Source: Deltaproteobacteria bacterium GWA2_38_16 (lineage in GTDB: Bacteria; Bdellovibrionota; JACOXK01; 2-02-FULL-40-11). Taken from it: 64,000 nucleotides of DNA. The notes below the pieces were generated by a model. The model had not been told where the DNA came from. It saw only the letters and a program-made list of their open reading frames with translations, and made no database searches. Location: the NCBI GenBank assembly GCA_001797335.1, contig MGPE01000015.1, forward strand, positions 62,001 to 126,000, given 5' to 3'. The position numbers and the translations under genes were made by a program. Shown here in pieces: positions 17,184 through 26,094 of this stretch (the stretch's first letter is position 1; the number at the start of each line of letters is the position of its first letter).

Positions 17184-19234
17184 AGAGATTCTTCACTACG
17201 TTCAGAATGACATTCCTTCTCTGCTTATTCCCTGCATTCGTCTGGGCAGAACAAGATTTTATGCTTTCCAGTTATCAAGAAACCGATACTCAAATTATTT
17301 CAGCGTTAGGATCCAACGGCGTTCGAATAAAAAACAAAGGAAGTGAAGACTATATAATTCTTCATAAAAAAGATAAAGACGCCACGCACTACACCCAAGG
17401 ATTTGAATATAATGATCACCCTGTGTTTTCTTATACAGCAGCACTGCTCCATGAAAATACGTTAATTATTGCCACCCCTCAAAGTGGGATTGATTTTGTT
17501 AATATGAGCGATCTTTCAATTGTAAGCCACATAGAACATCCCAATTTAAGTGCACTCTCCCTTTTACCGTATAACAATAAAACTTATGTAGCAGCGCTTG
17601 AATCGGGGAGAGAGAAAAGCACCCTTTATATTTTCAGTAGTCATCCTGAGCCAGACATCAGTCATCCTGAGCAAAGCGAAGGATCTCTCCTTCTCTACTC
17701 ACGTGAGCTCCCTTATGATGACGTCATGGCTCTCGCCATCACCCAACCCTATACCCTACACTGTGGAGATCATCGGCAGTATATTATTCTTGTGGCTTTG
17801 GGAAGTCCTCTATCCGTGTGGTCTACGGATGATATTTTTTCATCAAGACCCTTCAATTTTATTTCCCACATATTCAATTACCAAAATACTAACCACCTGG
17901 ACTTACATACCTCTTCTGGTACCCAAGATCACATAAGCGACACTGATCACCTCTCTCTTGTCTCAATCCTCGGAGAAGCCAAAAAAATTCCCCTTCGAGA
18001 AGTCTTGTCCCAGGCTTTTTCAAACCGAGATCAGCTCATTGCTGAAACCAAAGAAAAACATGAGCAAGGGATTAAAGAATACGAACAAAGTTCACAGTAC
18101 CTGTGGGTAAAGATGTTTAATATTGTCGATGGAATTCTTCAAGGCATTCCCCTCGACGATGACATGATTCCCACACTCATTAATTCAAAACTCATTGGCA
18201 CCACTCCCAGGCTGATGCTTAAAGACGATTTAAAAAATAGAGGGCTTCTTGAAAACTTTACTCAAGAAGACTATCAACGATTTAGTACCGCATTAAATCG
18301 TCCCCATCATGCGGCCGAGTTCTTATCTACGGCTACTATTATTGCTGCTCCTGTTTTGATCAAAGGACGGCAGTGGTATCGAGGATATCAAGCCGCTAAA
18401 GCACGACAATTAGGCACCATTGGAGAATATACTAGAAATCTTCTTCCTCAGGCAGCCAGAAGTGCTATTCCAGAAGTAGCGGCAGGAGCTGGAAAGGCAT
18501 TGGAACGCCTCTCTCAGGCTGAAGCTCTCTGGACTCGCCCTTTTTATGTAAAGGTCGGCACTAAAACACTGGCTCTCGTAAAACAAGCCTTTAATCTAGA
18601 AACCGTTAAAATGTTTCCAAAAGTTCTTTTGGTGACAAACGCCACATGGGGATTTAGTGAAGTAGCCAACCAAGTTAAAAAACATGGCTGGGAAGCCACT
18701 CAATGGAATTTGGGACAAATGACGTATAATGGCGTTTTTATTAATACCTTGACAGGCGCCATTATGATCATTTCTGCCTATAAGATGAATCAAGTTTGGA
18801 AAACCGTGGCCATCATTGGAACCATTGATGTAATCTCTCCCATCGCTCAAAAAATTGAAAATCGAGCCATTCATCATGATCCCACGAGAGCCTACGATCC
18901 CATGCAACCGACGTTTGATAAAATGTATCTAGCTTTTTTTGCGCTTCCCAAAAGCCAATTGAACTACTACTTTCAACCTAAAGCCGTTAATGCACTTAAA
19001 AATCATGGTGCCCCAGCATGGGTCCATGAATGGGTGGTCCCTATTGGCATGAATACCACCAGTGAATTTTTGGGAAATGGCGGCTATGCGTGGTCTGTCG
19101 AATGGGGAAAAGAACATCTTCACACGTTGGGAGATCCTGGAATTGAAATGGATCAATTTGATCTTCAAGAATTCTTAAATGCAAACATCCAGCTTCCCCC
19201 CATTCTCGAAGAATCCCCCACAGAGAATCAGTAA
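17180..19234 (+). CDS. Large secreted protein, partner/paralogue of the 1286-residue protein
   Basis: A 684-residue protein, translationally coupled to the preceding gene. Signal peptide, then a beta-rich N-terminal part (about 25-240), a helical middle, and hydrophobic segments near 515-555 (YNGVFINTLTGAIMIISAY; TVAIIGTIDVISPIAQ). An HHDP...LAFFALPKS stretch parallels SPDP...MFLSTPRG in the larger protein. Its first codons (FFTTFRMT) are encoded by an R1 repeat half, and a second R1 copy encodes SHPEQSEGS near residue 165. No known domain; function unknown. Confidence 0.78.
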   Translation: MKRFFTTFRMTFLLCLFPAFVWAEQDFMLSSYQETDTQIISALGSNGVRIKNKGSEDYIILHKKDKDATHYTQGFEYNDHPVFSYTAALLHENTLIIATPQSGIDFVNMSDLSIVSHIEHPNLSALSLLPYNNKTYVAALESGREKSTLYIFSSHPEPDISHPEQSEGSLLLYSRELPYDDVMALAITQPYTLHCGDHRQYIILVALGSPLSVWSTDDIFSSRPFNFISHIFNYQNTNHLDLHTSSGTQDHISDTDHLSLVSILGEAKKIPLREVLSQAFSNRDQLIAETKEKHEQGIKEYEQSSQYLWVKMFNIVDGILQGIPLDDDMIPTLINSKLIGTTPRLMLKDDLKNRGLLENFTQEDYQRFSTALNRPHHAAEFLSTATIIAAPVLIKGRQWYRGYQAAKARQLGTIGEYTRNLLPQAARSAIPEVAAGAGKALERLSQAEALWTRPFYVKVGTKTLALVKQAFNLETVKMFPKVLLVTNATWGFSEVANQVKKHGWEATQWNLGQMTYNGVFINTLTGAIMIISAYKMNQVWKTVAIIGTIDVISPIAQKIENRAIHHDPTRAYDPMQPTFDKMYLAFFALPKSQLNYYFQPKAVNALKNHGAPAWVHEWVVPIGMNTTSEFLGNGGYAWSVEWGKEHLHTLGDPGIEMDQFDLQEFLNANIQLPPILEESPTENQ
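17184..17211. repeat. R1 repeat half encoding part of a signal peptide
   Basis: AGAGATTCTTCACTACGTTC then AGAATGAC matches the right arm of the R1 palindrome. It is read in frame as the n-region of the 684-residue secreted protein. Confidence 0.8.
17640..17686. repeat. R1 repeat (one and a half arms) inside a coding region
   Basis: Two GTCATCCTGAG copies, 20 bases apart, the second continuing as CAAAGCGAAGGATCT. They are translated in frame as SSHPEPDISHPEQSEGS within the 684-residue protein. Confidence 0.8.
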
Positions 19235-19252
19235 TAATAGGCCTTTCAAAAC

Positions 19253-19984
19253 TTATTCTACAATAGCCGTCAGCTGTGCAGGAATTATGATTTGAACATA
19301 TACTTTTTCTGCGGAATTTTTCTTGCTCCTTGCCAATACTTTTGAATCTATTTTTACATCATATGTTGGGATCTTCTCACCTTTATCCTCAAGATCTAAT
19401 CTAAGCTGAGCAGATATTTTTTCCAAAATTGCATCTGGATTTCTTGAAAACATCAATTCTGTCATCTTTTTAATAGCAAGAGGATTTGCATCAAAAATAG
19501 CATACCCTTCTTTAAAACCACTCAAGACATCCGTTTGAATATCTATTTCTGGCTCTTCCCCTTCTTCTTTTGATTCTTTTTTAGTGATAATATTTAAAAC
19601 AATCTCTTCATCATTTAAGGCAATTTCATACAACACTTGCTCTTTAATTTTATCTTTTGAAACCTTAAATGCTTTTTTATAAGCCTTTTTCAATGTGTCT
19701 TCAACATTGTGCATCTCTGAATCAGAAAGCGACATGCCCTCGGTATCTATTTTTAGGTCAATAGCATCGGCATCAAATACAATCGTATATTTCCCCATCA
19801 TGCTGTGAAGTTTTTCCACTAAAAGCGGATTTTCCTTTGCCGTTTCTTTTTCAGATTCAATGAAATTTTTTTCTAAATGCTTTTCAATAGCGGGGCTTTG
19901 ATTTTCTGAAGAATTACTTCCACCACAGTTAACCAGTAGAAAAGACGTCATCAATACAAACAAAAATATTTTATAATTTTTCAT
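19253..19984 (-). CDS. Lipoprotein of unknown function
   Basis: A 243-residue protein with a lipoprotein signal peptide (lipobox LVNC, Cys at about residue 20). The mature chain is acidic and rich in Lys/Glu (KESKEEGEEPEIDI). No cysteine besides the lipobox and no known motif is seen. AAAGGAGG precedes the ATG. It converges with the large secreted-protein operon and stands alone. Confidence 0.72.
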   Translation of the reverse strand: MKNYKIFLFVLMTSFLLVNCGGSNSSENQSPAIEKHLEKNFIESEKETAKENPLLVEKLHSMMGKYTIVFDADAIDLKIDTEGMSLSDSEMHNVEDTLKKAYKKAFKVSKDKIKEQVLYEIALNDEEIVLNIITKKESKEEGEEPEIDIQTDVLSGFKEGYAIFDANPLAIKKMTELMFSRNPDAILEKISAQLRLDLEDKGEKIPTYDVKIDSKVLARSKKNSAEKVYVQIIIPAQLTAIVE

Positions 19985-20119
19985 ACATCCTCCTTTAAAG
20001 AGTTTTATTTATATATTTTGACAAACAGGTTTACTCTTGTGCAAAAATAGTGCCGTCTTTATTTAAGCTTAAAGATAATACAAAGGATATCTATCTTTTA
20101 ATCACGGTGACAATTTATG

Positions 20120-20920
20120 TCATTTCCCTAAAAACTTAGGGGGGCGTTTTTGGAGGAAGGCTTTAACGCCTTCTTTTTGATCTTGGGTTTCAAAGGTTTT
20201 AGCGAACGCCTCGCACTCAATTTCAAGCGCATCAGCCATTTCCTTATTATATCCCTCATCAATGGCTTTTTTGGCTTGAGCCAAAGCAACGGGTCCTTTT
20301 GTTAACATAAGCTTTGCTGTTTTCATGGCTTCATTCATGAGTTCTGATGCAGGGAAAACTTTATTTGCAAGACCAATCCGAAGCGCTTCTTGGGCATCAA
20401 TCATTCTTCCTGTAAAAATAAGTTCTTTGGCCATGGCTTTTCCAATAAGACGGGTAAATCGCTGAGTGCCACCAAAACCAGGAATAATTCCTAAATTTAC
20501 TTCGGGTTGGCCAAATCGTGCCGTATCAGATGCATAGATAAAATCGCATGCACAGGCTAATTCACACCCTCCCCCCAAAGCAAATCCATTGACCACTGCA
20601 ATCGTTGGCTGATTTAAACTTTCAAGTTTATTAAAAACACTTTGTCCAAAAGTAGCAAATTGAATGGCATCATTGACCGTCATGGTTTCAAATTGAGAAA
20701 TATCAGCTCCGGCCACAAAAGCTTTATCCCCTCCTCCGGTTAATACCACCACCCGAATCGTTGTACTTTTAGTAATCACATCTAATACAGAAGAAAGTTC
20801 CTGCATTAAATCTTGATTAATGGCATTTAATACTTTGGGTCGATTCAACGTTAGAATGCCAATGCCGTCTTTTTCTTCAAAGGTTATATTACGATAACTG
20901 CTTGTCTGATTTATACTCAT
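20120..20920 (-). CDS. Enoyl-CoA hydratase (crotonase)
   Basis: A 266-residue crotonase-fold enzyme that hydrates 2-enoyl-CoA to 3-hydroxyacyl-CoA. The oxyanion-hole segment is FVAGADISQF. Both catalytic glutamates are present, in GGGCELACACDF and QPEVNLGIIPGFGG. The start is the ATG of MSINQTSS, with GGGAGG 8 bases upstream, inside the end of the dehydrogenase gene (32-base overlap). Last gene of a four-gene beta-oxidation operon. Confidence 0.95.
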   Translation of the reverse strand: MSINQTSSYRNITFEEKDGIGILTLNRPKVLNAINQDLMQELSSVLDVITKSTTIRVVVLTGGGDKAFVAGADISQFETMTVNDAIQFATFGQSVFNKLESLNQPTIAVVNGFALGGGCELACACDFIYASDTARFGQPEVNLGIIPGFGGTQRFTRLIGKAMAKELIFTGRMIDAQEALRIGLANKVFPASELMNEAMKTAKLMLTKGPVALAQAKKAIDEGYNKEMADALEIECEAFAKTFETQDQKEGVKAFLQKRPPKFLGK

Positions 20921-21761
20921 AGAATCCCCTCCCTGATTTTCGTCCATAAAATCCAGCTTCTACATATTTTTTAAGAAGTGGACAGGGACGGTATTTAGAA
21001 TCTCCTGTATCACGATACATCACTTCCATAATAGCCTGTGCTGTATCAAGCCCCACATAATCTAACAACTCAAATGGCCCCATGGGAAAATTGCATCCCA
21101 ATTTCATGGCCGTATCAATATCTTCAACTGTGGCCAATCCCTCTTGAAGCGCAAACACAGCTTCATTAAGCATAGGAACTAAAATACGATTGACAACAAA
21201 GGCAGGCGCATCTTTGGCTTCGATAAATGTTTTCCCCATTTTTTGAGCTACTTCTCGAACCGTTTTAAACGTGTCGTCTGAAGTCCTTAAACCCCGAATC
21301 CCTTCTACGAGTTTCATGAGCGGTACAGGATTCATAAAATGCATTCCTGCTATTTTATCCGGACGTTTCGTAGCTGCTCCCACACGCGTAATAGAAATAG
21401 AAGAAGTGTTAGAAACTAAAATGGCCTCTTTTTTACACACTTCATCTAATTTTTTAAAAAGATCGAGCTTAATTTCTACATTTTCACTGGCTGCTTCAAT
21501 GACAAAATCACACACTTTAAAATCAGAAATCTCGGTTGTGGATTTAATTTTTTTTAAGATATCTGATTTTTGGACATCCGTTATTTTCCCCTTTTGAACA
21601 AAACGAAGTAAACTTTCTGTAATAGCCAGCATTCCTTTTTCTAATCTTTTTTGATCCACATCTAAAAGCAACACATCAAAACCAAAGCTCGCAGCCACCT
21701 GAGCAATCCCATTTCCCATAATGCCTGCTCCAATCACCCCCACAGTCTTAATTATCGGCAT
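20889..21761 (-). CDS. hbd: 3-hydroxybutyryl-CoA dehydrogenase
   Basis: A 290-residue NAD(P)-dependent enzyme oxidising (S)-3-hydroxyacyl-CoA. The Rossmann motif is GAGIMGNGIAQVAA at the N-terminus; the catalytic His lies in GMHFMNPVPLMKLVE and the Asn in VNRILVPMLNEA. Overlaps the upstream fadJ-like gene by 14 bases. Along with the stand-alone crotonase it duplicates activities of FadJ, which suggests chain-length division of labour. Confidence 0.95.
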   Translation of the reverse strand: MPIIKTVGVIGAGIMGNGIAQVAASFGFDVLLLDVDQKRLEKGMLAITESLLRFVQKGKITDVQKSDILKKIKSTTEISDFKVCDFVIEAASENVEIKLDLFKKLDEVCKKEAILVSNTSSISITRVGAATKRPDKIAGMHFMNPVPLMKLVEGIRGLRTSDDTFKTVREVAQKMGKTFIEAKDAPAFVVNRILVPMLNEAVFALQEGLATVEDIDTAMKLGCNFPMGPFELLDYVGLDTAQAIMEVMYRDTGDSKYRPCPLLKKYVEAGFYGRKSGRGFYEYKSDKQLS

Positions 21762-23868
21762 AAATTTTTCCTCCTTGGGCTGCTAAATTTTTAAAATAAG
21801 AAGCAGGCTTAAATCGTTCTCCATAACGACGATGTAAAATATCGAGTTCGCTTACCACTTTTTCAACGCCCAGTTTATGGGCGTATCGCATGAGTCCTCC
21901 TCTAAACGGAGGAAACCCAATTCCAAAAATCATGGCCATATCCAGTTCCCCAGGACTTGCCACAATTTTTTCTTCTAAACACAAGGCCGCTTCATTAATC
22001 ATTTGAAATACCATCCGAGTTTCCCACTCATCAGAAATATATTCTTGTTCCTTGGGTTTAAATCCAATCACTGAATAAATCGCTTTATTTTCAACTCTGC
22101 GCTTTCCTTCTCTTTTATAAAATCCTTTTTGATTTTTATTCCCATAGTAACCGGCCTGAATCACCTGATCTAAAATGGGATGCACTTTCATCCGATCCCC
22201 AAAAGTCTGATGCAATACATGCGCGGCTTTTTGTGCAATATCAATCCCCACGGAGTCTAACAGCGTAAAGGGCCCCATGGGCATTCCAAAATCCAGCATC
22301 ACATCATCGATGATGGAAGGAGCAATCCCTTCTTCTAAAAGATACGCGGCTTCATTCATATAGGGCATTAAAATTCGATTTACCAAAAATCCAGGTTTAT
22401 TTTTCACCACAACAGGAACTTTTCCGAGTTGTTTTGTAAGTTCAACAATGGTTACCACCGTCTGGTCAGAGGTTATCGGATCTACAATAATTTCTACCAA
22501 CGGCATTTTATGAACCGGATTAAAAAAATGCATCCCCACCACTCGGTCTTTATACTGACACTGAGCTGCAATATCTGAAATAGAAAGAGAAGAGGTATTA
22601 GTAGCTAAAATAGCATCTTTAGAAACAGATGATTCCAAAGCTGAAAATAATTTTTGTTTTACCGCTAAGTCTTCCACCACGGCCTCAATAACCAAGTCCA
22701 CCCGTTTAAACCCTCGAAATTCTGTTGTTGGCCCAATAAGAAACATTTTTTGATCTAATTCCCTGCTGGTTAAATGCCTGCGGTCCACGAGTTCTTGATA
22801 CAGTTTTCGACAAACCGCTAATCCTTTTCCCAAAGCCAATTCATTCACATCTTTAAGCCTTACAGAAATATTTTTAAAACTTAAAAGCTGGGCAATCCCG
22901 GCTCCCATGGCCCCCGCACCGATCACAGCGGAATGCTTTATTTTTTGAAGTTTAAGACTTGTATTAGAAGATCCTGTTAATTTTTTAGTGGCTTCTCTTT
23001 GGAAAAAAAGTCCAATTAAATTTTTACAGGTTTCGGTTTCCACCAATAAGCCAAATCCTTCAGATTCTTTTTTAAGACCATCCGTTAGCCCTCGATCAAG
23101 GCATTCATAAATAACATCCAACGCTTTTAGAGGAGCCGGATAGTGCCCTCTGGTTTTTTGTAGAATCGACTCTTTGGCTTTTTTATAAATAAAACTTCGC
23201 CCTAAACGATTTTTTTCTAAAAGAAGATTCAATAAAGAAAATTTAGATTTTTTTCGTTTTTTCCAAAGCCCTTTTTCAATCACTTCGATTGCTCTGGATA
23301 AAAGCAGTTCTTTGGGAACCATTTCATCGACTAACCCTGTTTTTAAACACTTGATAGCAGGCCATACTTTGGCTCCCAAAATCATATCTAAAGCGGGCCT
23401 AAGTCCCACCACTTCTGGAAGACGACAACACCCCCCCATCCCCGGTAAAATTCCCAAAGAAACTTCTGGAAGCCCAAGCTTGGTTTTGTCGCTATTGGTA
23501 GCAATACGATACGTAAATCCCAAGACTAATTCTAACCCACCCCCCAAGCACGCTCCATCAATAGCCGCTACCGTTGGAAAAGGAAGTGACTCAATAAGAG
23601 TTGGTAAACGTTGAGCATGGGCAGATTTTTGAATTCCTTCTTCAACATTTTGAATCGCCAAAATTTCATTAATATCCGCTCCCGCAATAAAAATATCAGG
23701 TTTACTACTGATTAAGATCATGCCTTTTAATAGGGTTTGTTTGGAAAGCTCTTTAACAACTTTTTCTAATTCTTCACCCACAGGAGTAGAAATTTTATTA
23801 ATTTTCTCTCCCTCGAGATCAAAGTTCACAATGGCAATATTATTTTTAGTTTCAACGTGAAACGTCAT
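21748..23868 (-). CDS. fadJ: Bifunctional enoyl-CoA hydratase / 3-hydroxyacyl-CoA dehydrogenase
   Basis: A 706-residue multifunctional beta-oxidation subunit. N-terminal crotonase domain: FIAGADINEI, GGGLELVLG and LPEVSLGILPGMGG keep both glutamates. The dehydrogenase domain from about 310 has GAGAMGAGIAQLLS and VGMHFFNPVHKMPLVE. It pairs with the thiolase encoded immediately upstream (4-base overlap) to form a FadIJ-type complex. Symbol given by domain order and pairing with FadI. Confidence 0.95.
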   Translation of the reverse strand: MTFHVETKNNIAIVNFDLEGEKINKISTPVGEELEKVVKELSKQTLLKGMILISSKPDIFIAGADINEILAIQNVEEGIQKSAHAQRLPTLIESLPFPTVAAIDGACLGGGLELVLGFTYRIATNSDKTKLGLPEVSLGILPGMGGCCRLPEVVGLRPALDMILGAKVWPAIKCLKTGLVDEMVPKELLLSRAIEVIEKGLWKKRKKSKFSLLNLLLEKNRLGRSFIYKKAKESILQKTRGHYPAPLKALDVIYECLDRGLTDGLKKESEGFGLLVETETCKNLIGLFFQREATKKLTGSSNTSLKLQKIKHSAVIGAGAMGAGIAQLLSFKNISVRLKDVNELALGKGLAVCRKLYQELVDRRHLTSRELDQKMFLIGPTTEFRGFKRVDLVIEAVVEDLAVKQKLFSALESSVSKDAILATNTSSLSISDIAAQCQYKDRVVGMHFFNPVHKMPLVEIIVDPITSDQTVVTIVELTKQLGKVPVVVKNKPGFLVNRILMPYMNEAAYLLEEGIAPSIIDDVMLDFGMPMGPFTLLDSVGIDIAQKAAHVLHQTFGDRMKVHPILDQVIQAGYYGNKNQKGFYKREGKRRVENKAIYSVIGFKPKEQEYISDEWETRMVFQMINEAALCLEEKIVASPGELDMAMIFGIGFPPFRGGLMRYAHKLGVEKVVSELDILHRRYGERFKPASYFKNLAAQGGKIYADN

Positions 23869-25157
23869 GACATCTCTCTTTCAATCACCATGGCTCCCCC
23901 CTGTCCTCCTCCAATACAAATAAGTGCTAAGCCATACCGGACAGATCGTCGCTTCATTTCCTTGGCCAACGTTACAACAATCCGAGCGCCACTGGCGCCT
24001 ACGGGATGTCCCAACGCGATGGCCCCGCCATTCACATTTAAAATTTCTGGATTCATTTCTCCTAAGGGTTCAGATTGGCCTAAATAATCTTGGGAAAATT
24101 TTTTGCTCGCACTGGCTTTAAGAACAGCCAGCGTCTGTGCAGCAAAGGCTTCATTAATTTCAATAAGGCCAATGTCTTTTAAGGTAAGATGAGCTCGCTC
24201 TAAGGCTACTTTGGCCGCTGCCACCGGACCAATCCCCATGCGTTTAGGTTCAATGCCAAAAAATCCATAGGACCGAATCGTGGCCAAAGGGGTATAGCCC
24301 AAAGCATAGGCTTTTTCTTTATCCATCACCAAGACGGCCACAGCACCATCGGTAATTTGAGAACTATTTCCCGCCGTCACCGTTCCATATCGGCGATCAA
24401 AAAAAGGTTTTAGTTTCATGAGCTGGCCCATTGTTTGATTTCTGCGAGGGCCATTATCCTCTGTAATCGCTTTAGAATATTTAGGAGGAATATAGACAGA
24501 CGTTATTTCTTCTAAAAACTTCCCTTCATCTTGTGCCTTTAAAACTTTTTGATGACTCTGAAGAGAAAACTGATCTTGCTCTTCCCGAGAAATCCCCCAC
24601 TCCCTAGCCAAGACTTCTGCGGTTTGCCCCATGTTGAGACCACAAAAAGGATCGGTCAATCCTTCCATCAACGCAATCCGAGGCTTTAAATAAGAAAGTT
24701 TAAATTTGGTCAAAGTTAAAAGTTTTTGAAGGGGCGTTTTAGATCTCATGAGTTTATTTAAGAAATCAGCATAAGCCTTTGGAAACATAAGTGGAATATT
24801 ACTCATGGATTCAGTTCCGCCGGCCATAATGACTTTTGCAAATCCCAAAGAAATTTTATCAAACGCTTGAGCAATGGATTCCATTCCAGAAGCACAGTTT
24901 CGTTGAACCGTATAGGCAGGGACAAAGCGCCCAATCCCGGCATTTAAGCTAACGACTCTGGCAATATTGGCAGCCTCGGCGGGTTGGCCGATGTTTCCAA
25001 AAATAGTTTCATCAATCAAAGAAGGATCAAGTTCTGTTTTGGCCAGAAGTTCTGAGACTACAATTCTTCCCAGCTCTTGAGCAGGCAACGTATTAAAATC
25101 TGTCGCCGCTTTAATGAACGGCGTTCTTAATCCATCTATAATAACAGGTGTTGGCAT
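23865..25157 (-). CDS. fadI: Acetyl-CoA acyltransferase (3-ketoacyl-CoA thiolase)
   Basis: A 430-residue thiolase with all classical residues: nucleophile Cys88 (RNCASGMES), His in ALGHPVGASG, and Cys in ICIGGGQGGA. It completes each beta-oxidation round. First gene of the operon fadI-fadJ-hbd-crotonase, in which all the genes overlap. The contrast with the two thiolase-like proteins at 2.4-4.7 kb, which lack these residues, is useful. Confidence 0.95.
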   Translation of the reverse strand: MPTPVIIDGLRTPFIKAATDFNTLPAQELGRIVVSELLAKTELDPSLIDETIFGNIGQPAEAANIARVVSLNAGIGRFVPAYTVQRNCASGMESIAQAFDKISLGFAKVIMAGGTESMSNIPLMFPKAYADFLNKLMRSKTPLQKLLTLTKFKLSYLKPRIALMEGLTDPFCGLNMGQTAEVLAREWGISREEQDQFSLQSHQKVLKAQDEGKFLEEITSVYIPPKYSKAITEDNGPRRNQTMGQLMKLKPFFDRRYGTVTAGNSSQITDGAVAVLVMDKEKAYALGYTPLATIRSYGFFGIEPKRMGIGPVAAAKVALERAHLTLKDIGLIEINEAFAAQTLAVLKASASKKFSQDYLGQSEPLGEMNPEILNVNGGAIALGHPVGASGARIVVTLAKEMKRRSVRYGLALICIGGGQGGAMVIEREMS

Positions 25158-25223
25158 ATGTCAGGCATAACACTTCTTAAAAACAATTTTCAACTTAAAA
25201 AGAATATGCCATAGTGGAGGAAC

Positions 25224-25313
25224 ATGAAAGCCATTTTAGTATATGCAGCCTGCCTTAGCGTCACCGCACTGGCCACCCTTCTTTTTTATTGCTGTCTTAT
25301 AGCTCTTAGATAG
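25224..25313 (+). CDS. Possible 29-residue single-span membrane peptide
   Basis: Small reading frame with GGAGG 3 bases before the ATG. It encodes a hydrophobic helix (ILVYAACLSVTALATLL, then FYCCLIALR). It is divergent from fadI and ends just before the 122-bp repeat. Composition and ribosome site favour a real peptide, but the short spacing and size leave doubt. Function unknown. Confidence 0.4.
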   Translation: MKAILVYAACLSVTALATLLFYCCLIALR

Positions 25314-25323
25314 ATTTTTTTTT

Positions 25324-25445
25324 AGGCTGTTCAAAAAGGTTCAGATGTTAGGCGCCCGAGGAGATGCGACTGAGGCGTACTTAAACGGTACGTTGAAGGA
25401 GAGACGACGAGGGCAACGACACAGATGAGCCTTTTTCAACAGCCT
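25324..25445. repeat. 122-bp imperfect palindromic repeat element
   Basis: The ends read AGGCTGTTCAAAAAGG and (complement of the other end) AGGCTGTTGAAAAAGG. A central GCGTAC/GTACG pair surrounds the axis. This AGGCTGTT...AACAGCCT layout resembles a dispersed non-coding repeat I recall from several deltaproteobacterial and Nitrospirota genomes. No open frame. Confidence 0.7.
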
Positions 25446-25446
25446 A

Positions 25447-26085
25447 TTAATGTAAGACGCGGGTTTTGTGAATACTGACATACATCCCTGAAGAAATAGG
25501 CTCTGTCGCCTTGGCTTCTTTTAAATCTTCATAATGATGCGAAGCAACCACCAAGGTCTGATTTAATCCTTTTTCAGTGCTTGAAAGGCTAAAGTGCATT
25601 TCCTCATCCTCTGGCATATGGCGGCTAAAAAAAAGCTTTAAATCCGTCAGGGTTTTTAAAGATTCATCTTCGTTAATAATTTTTAATTTTATAATTTCAA
25701 TAAGCCGATCGTTGAGATTAACATCAAAAATTCTAATTTTTTCCAGCAATTCCTCTCGCCCAAAAACAAGCCTAAAATGATATTTTTTAATATGGTCATT
25801 ATCTTTTAAATCTTTGCGATATTCTTCTTCCAACTCTGCCCATTTGGGGCGGTCGGTTTGAGGAAGCATATGAAACCACAATTTTTTATCACTATCATGA
25901 TAGAGCAAATTTTTTTCAATATACGATTTCTTTTTGCACTGAGGACACTGGACTTGATTGACTTCGCCGCTTAAAAGCTTTGCTTTTAATTCTTTATTTT
26001 CTGTAACATTAATCGAATCCCAGAGTTTCACTTTGTATTCTCGACCACAAGAACAGGATAACTGGAAGGGGCGATGAATGGACAT
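25447..26085 (-). CDS. CpXC domain protein
   Basis: A 212-residue protein opening with the CpXC zinc-ribbon-like module: FQLSCSCGREY and VQCPQCKKKSYIEKN supply two Cys pairs, followed by the LLYHDSDKKLWFHMLP segment of the family. The C-terminal part (about 90-212) is helical without known motif. The family's function is unknown. It lies 9 bases after efp on the same strand, so it is likely cotranscribed. Confidence 0.85.
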   Translation of the reverse strand: MSIHRPFQLSCSCGREYKVKLWDSINVTENKELKAKLLSGEVNQVQCPQCKKKSYIEKNLLYHDSDKKLWFHMLPQTDRPKWAELEEEYRKDLKDNDHIKKYHFRLVFGREELLEKIRIFDVNLNDRLIEIIKLKIINEDESLKTLTDLKLFFSRHMPEDEEMHFSLSSTEKGLNQTLVVASHHYEDLKEAKATEPISSGMYVSIHKTRVLH

Positions 26086-26094
26086 AAAGGGGGA

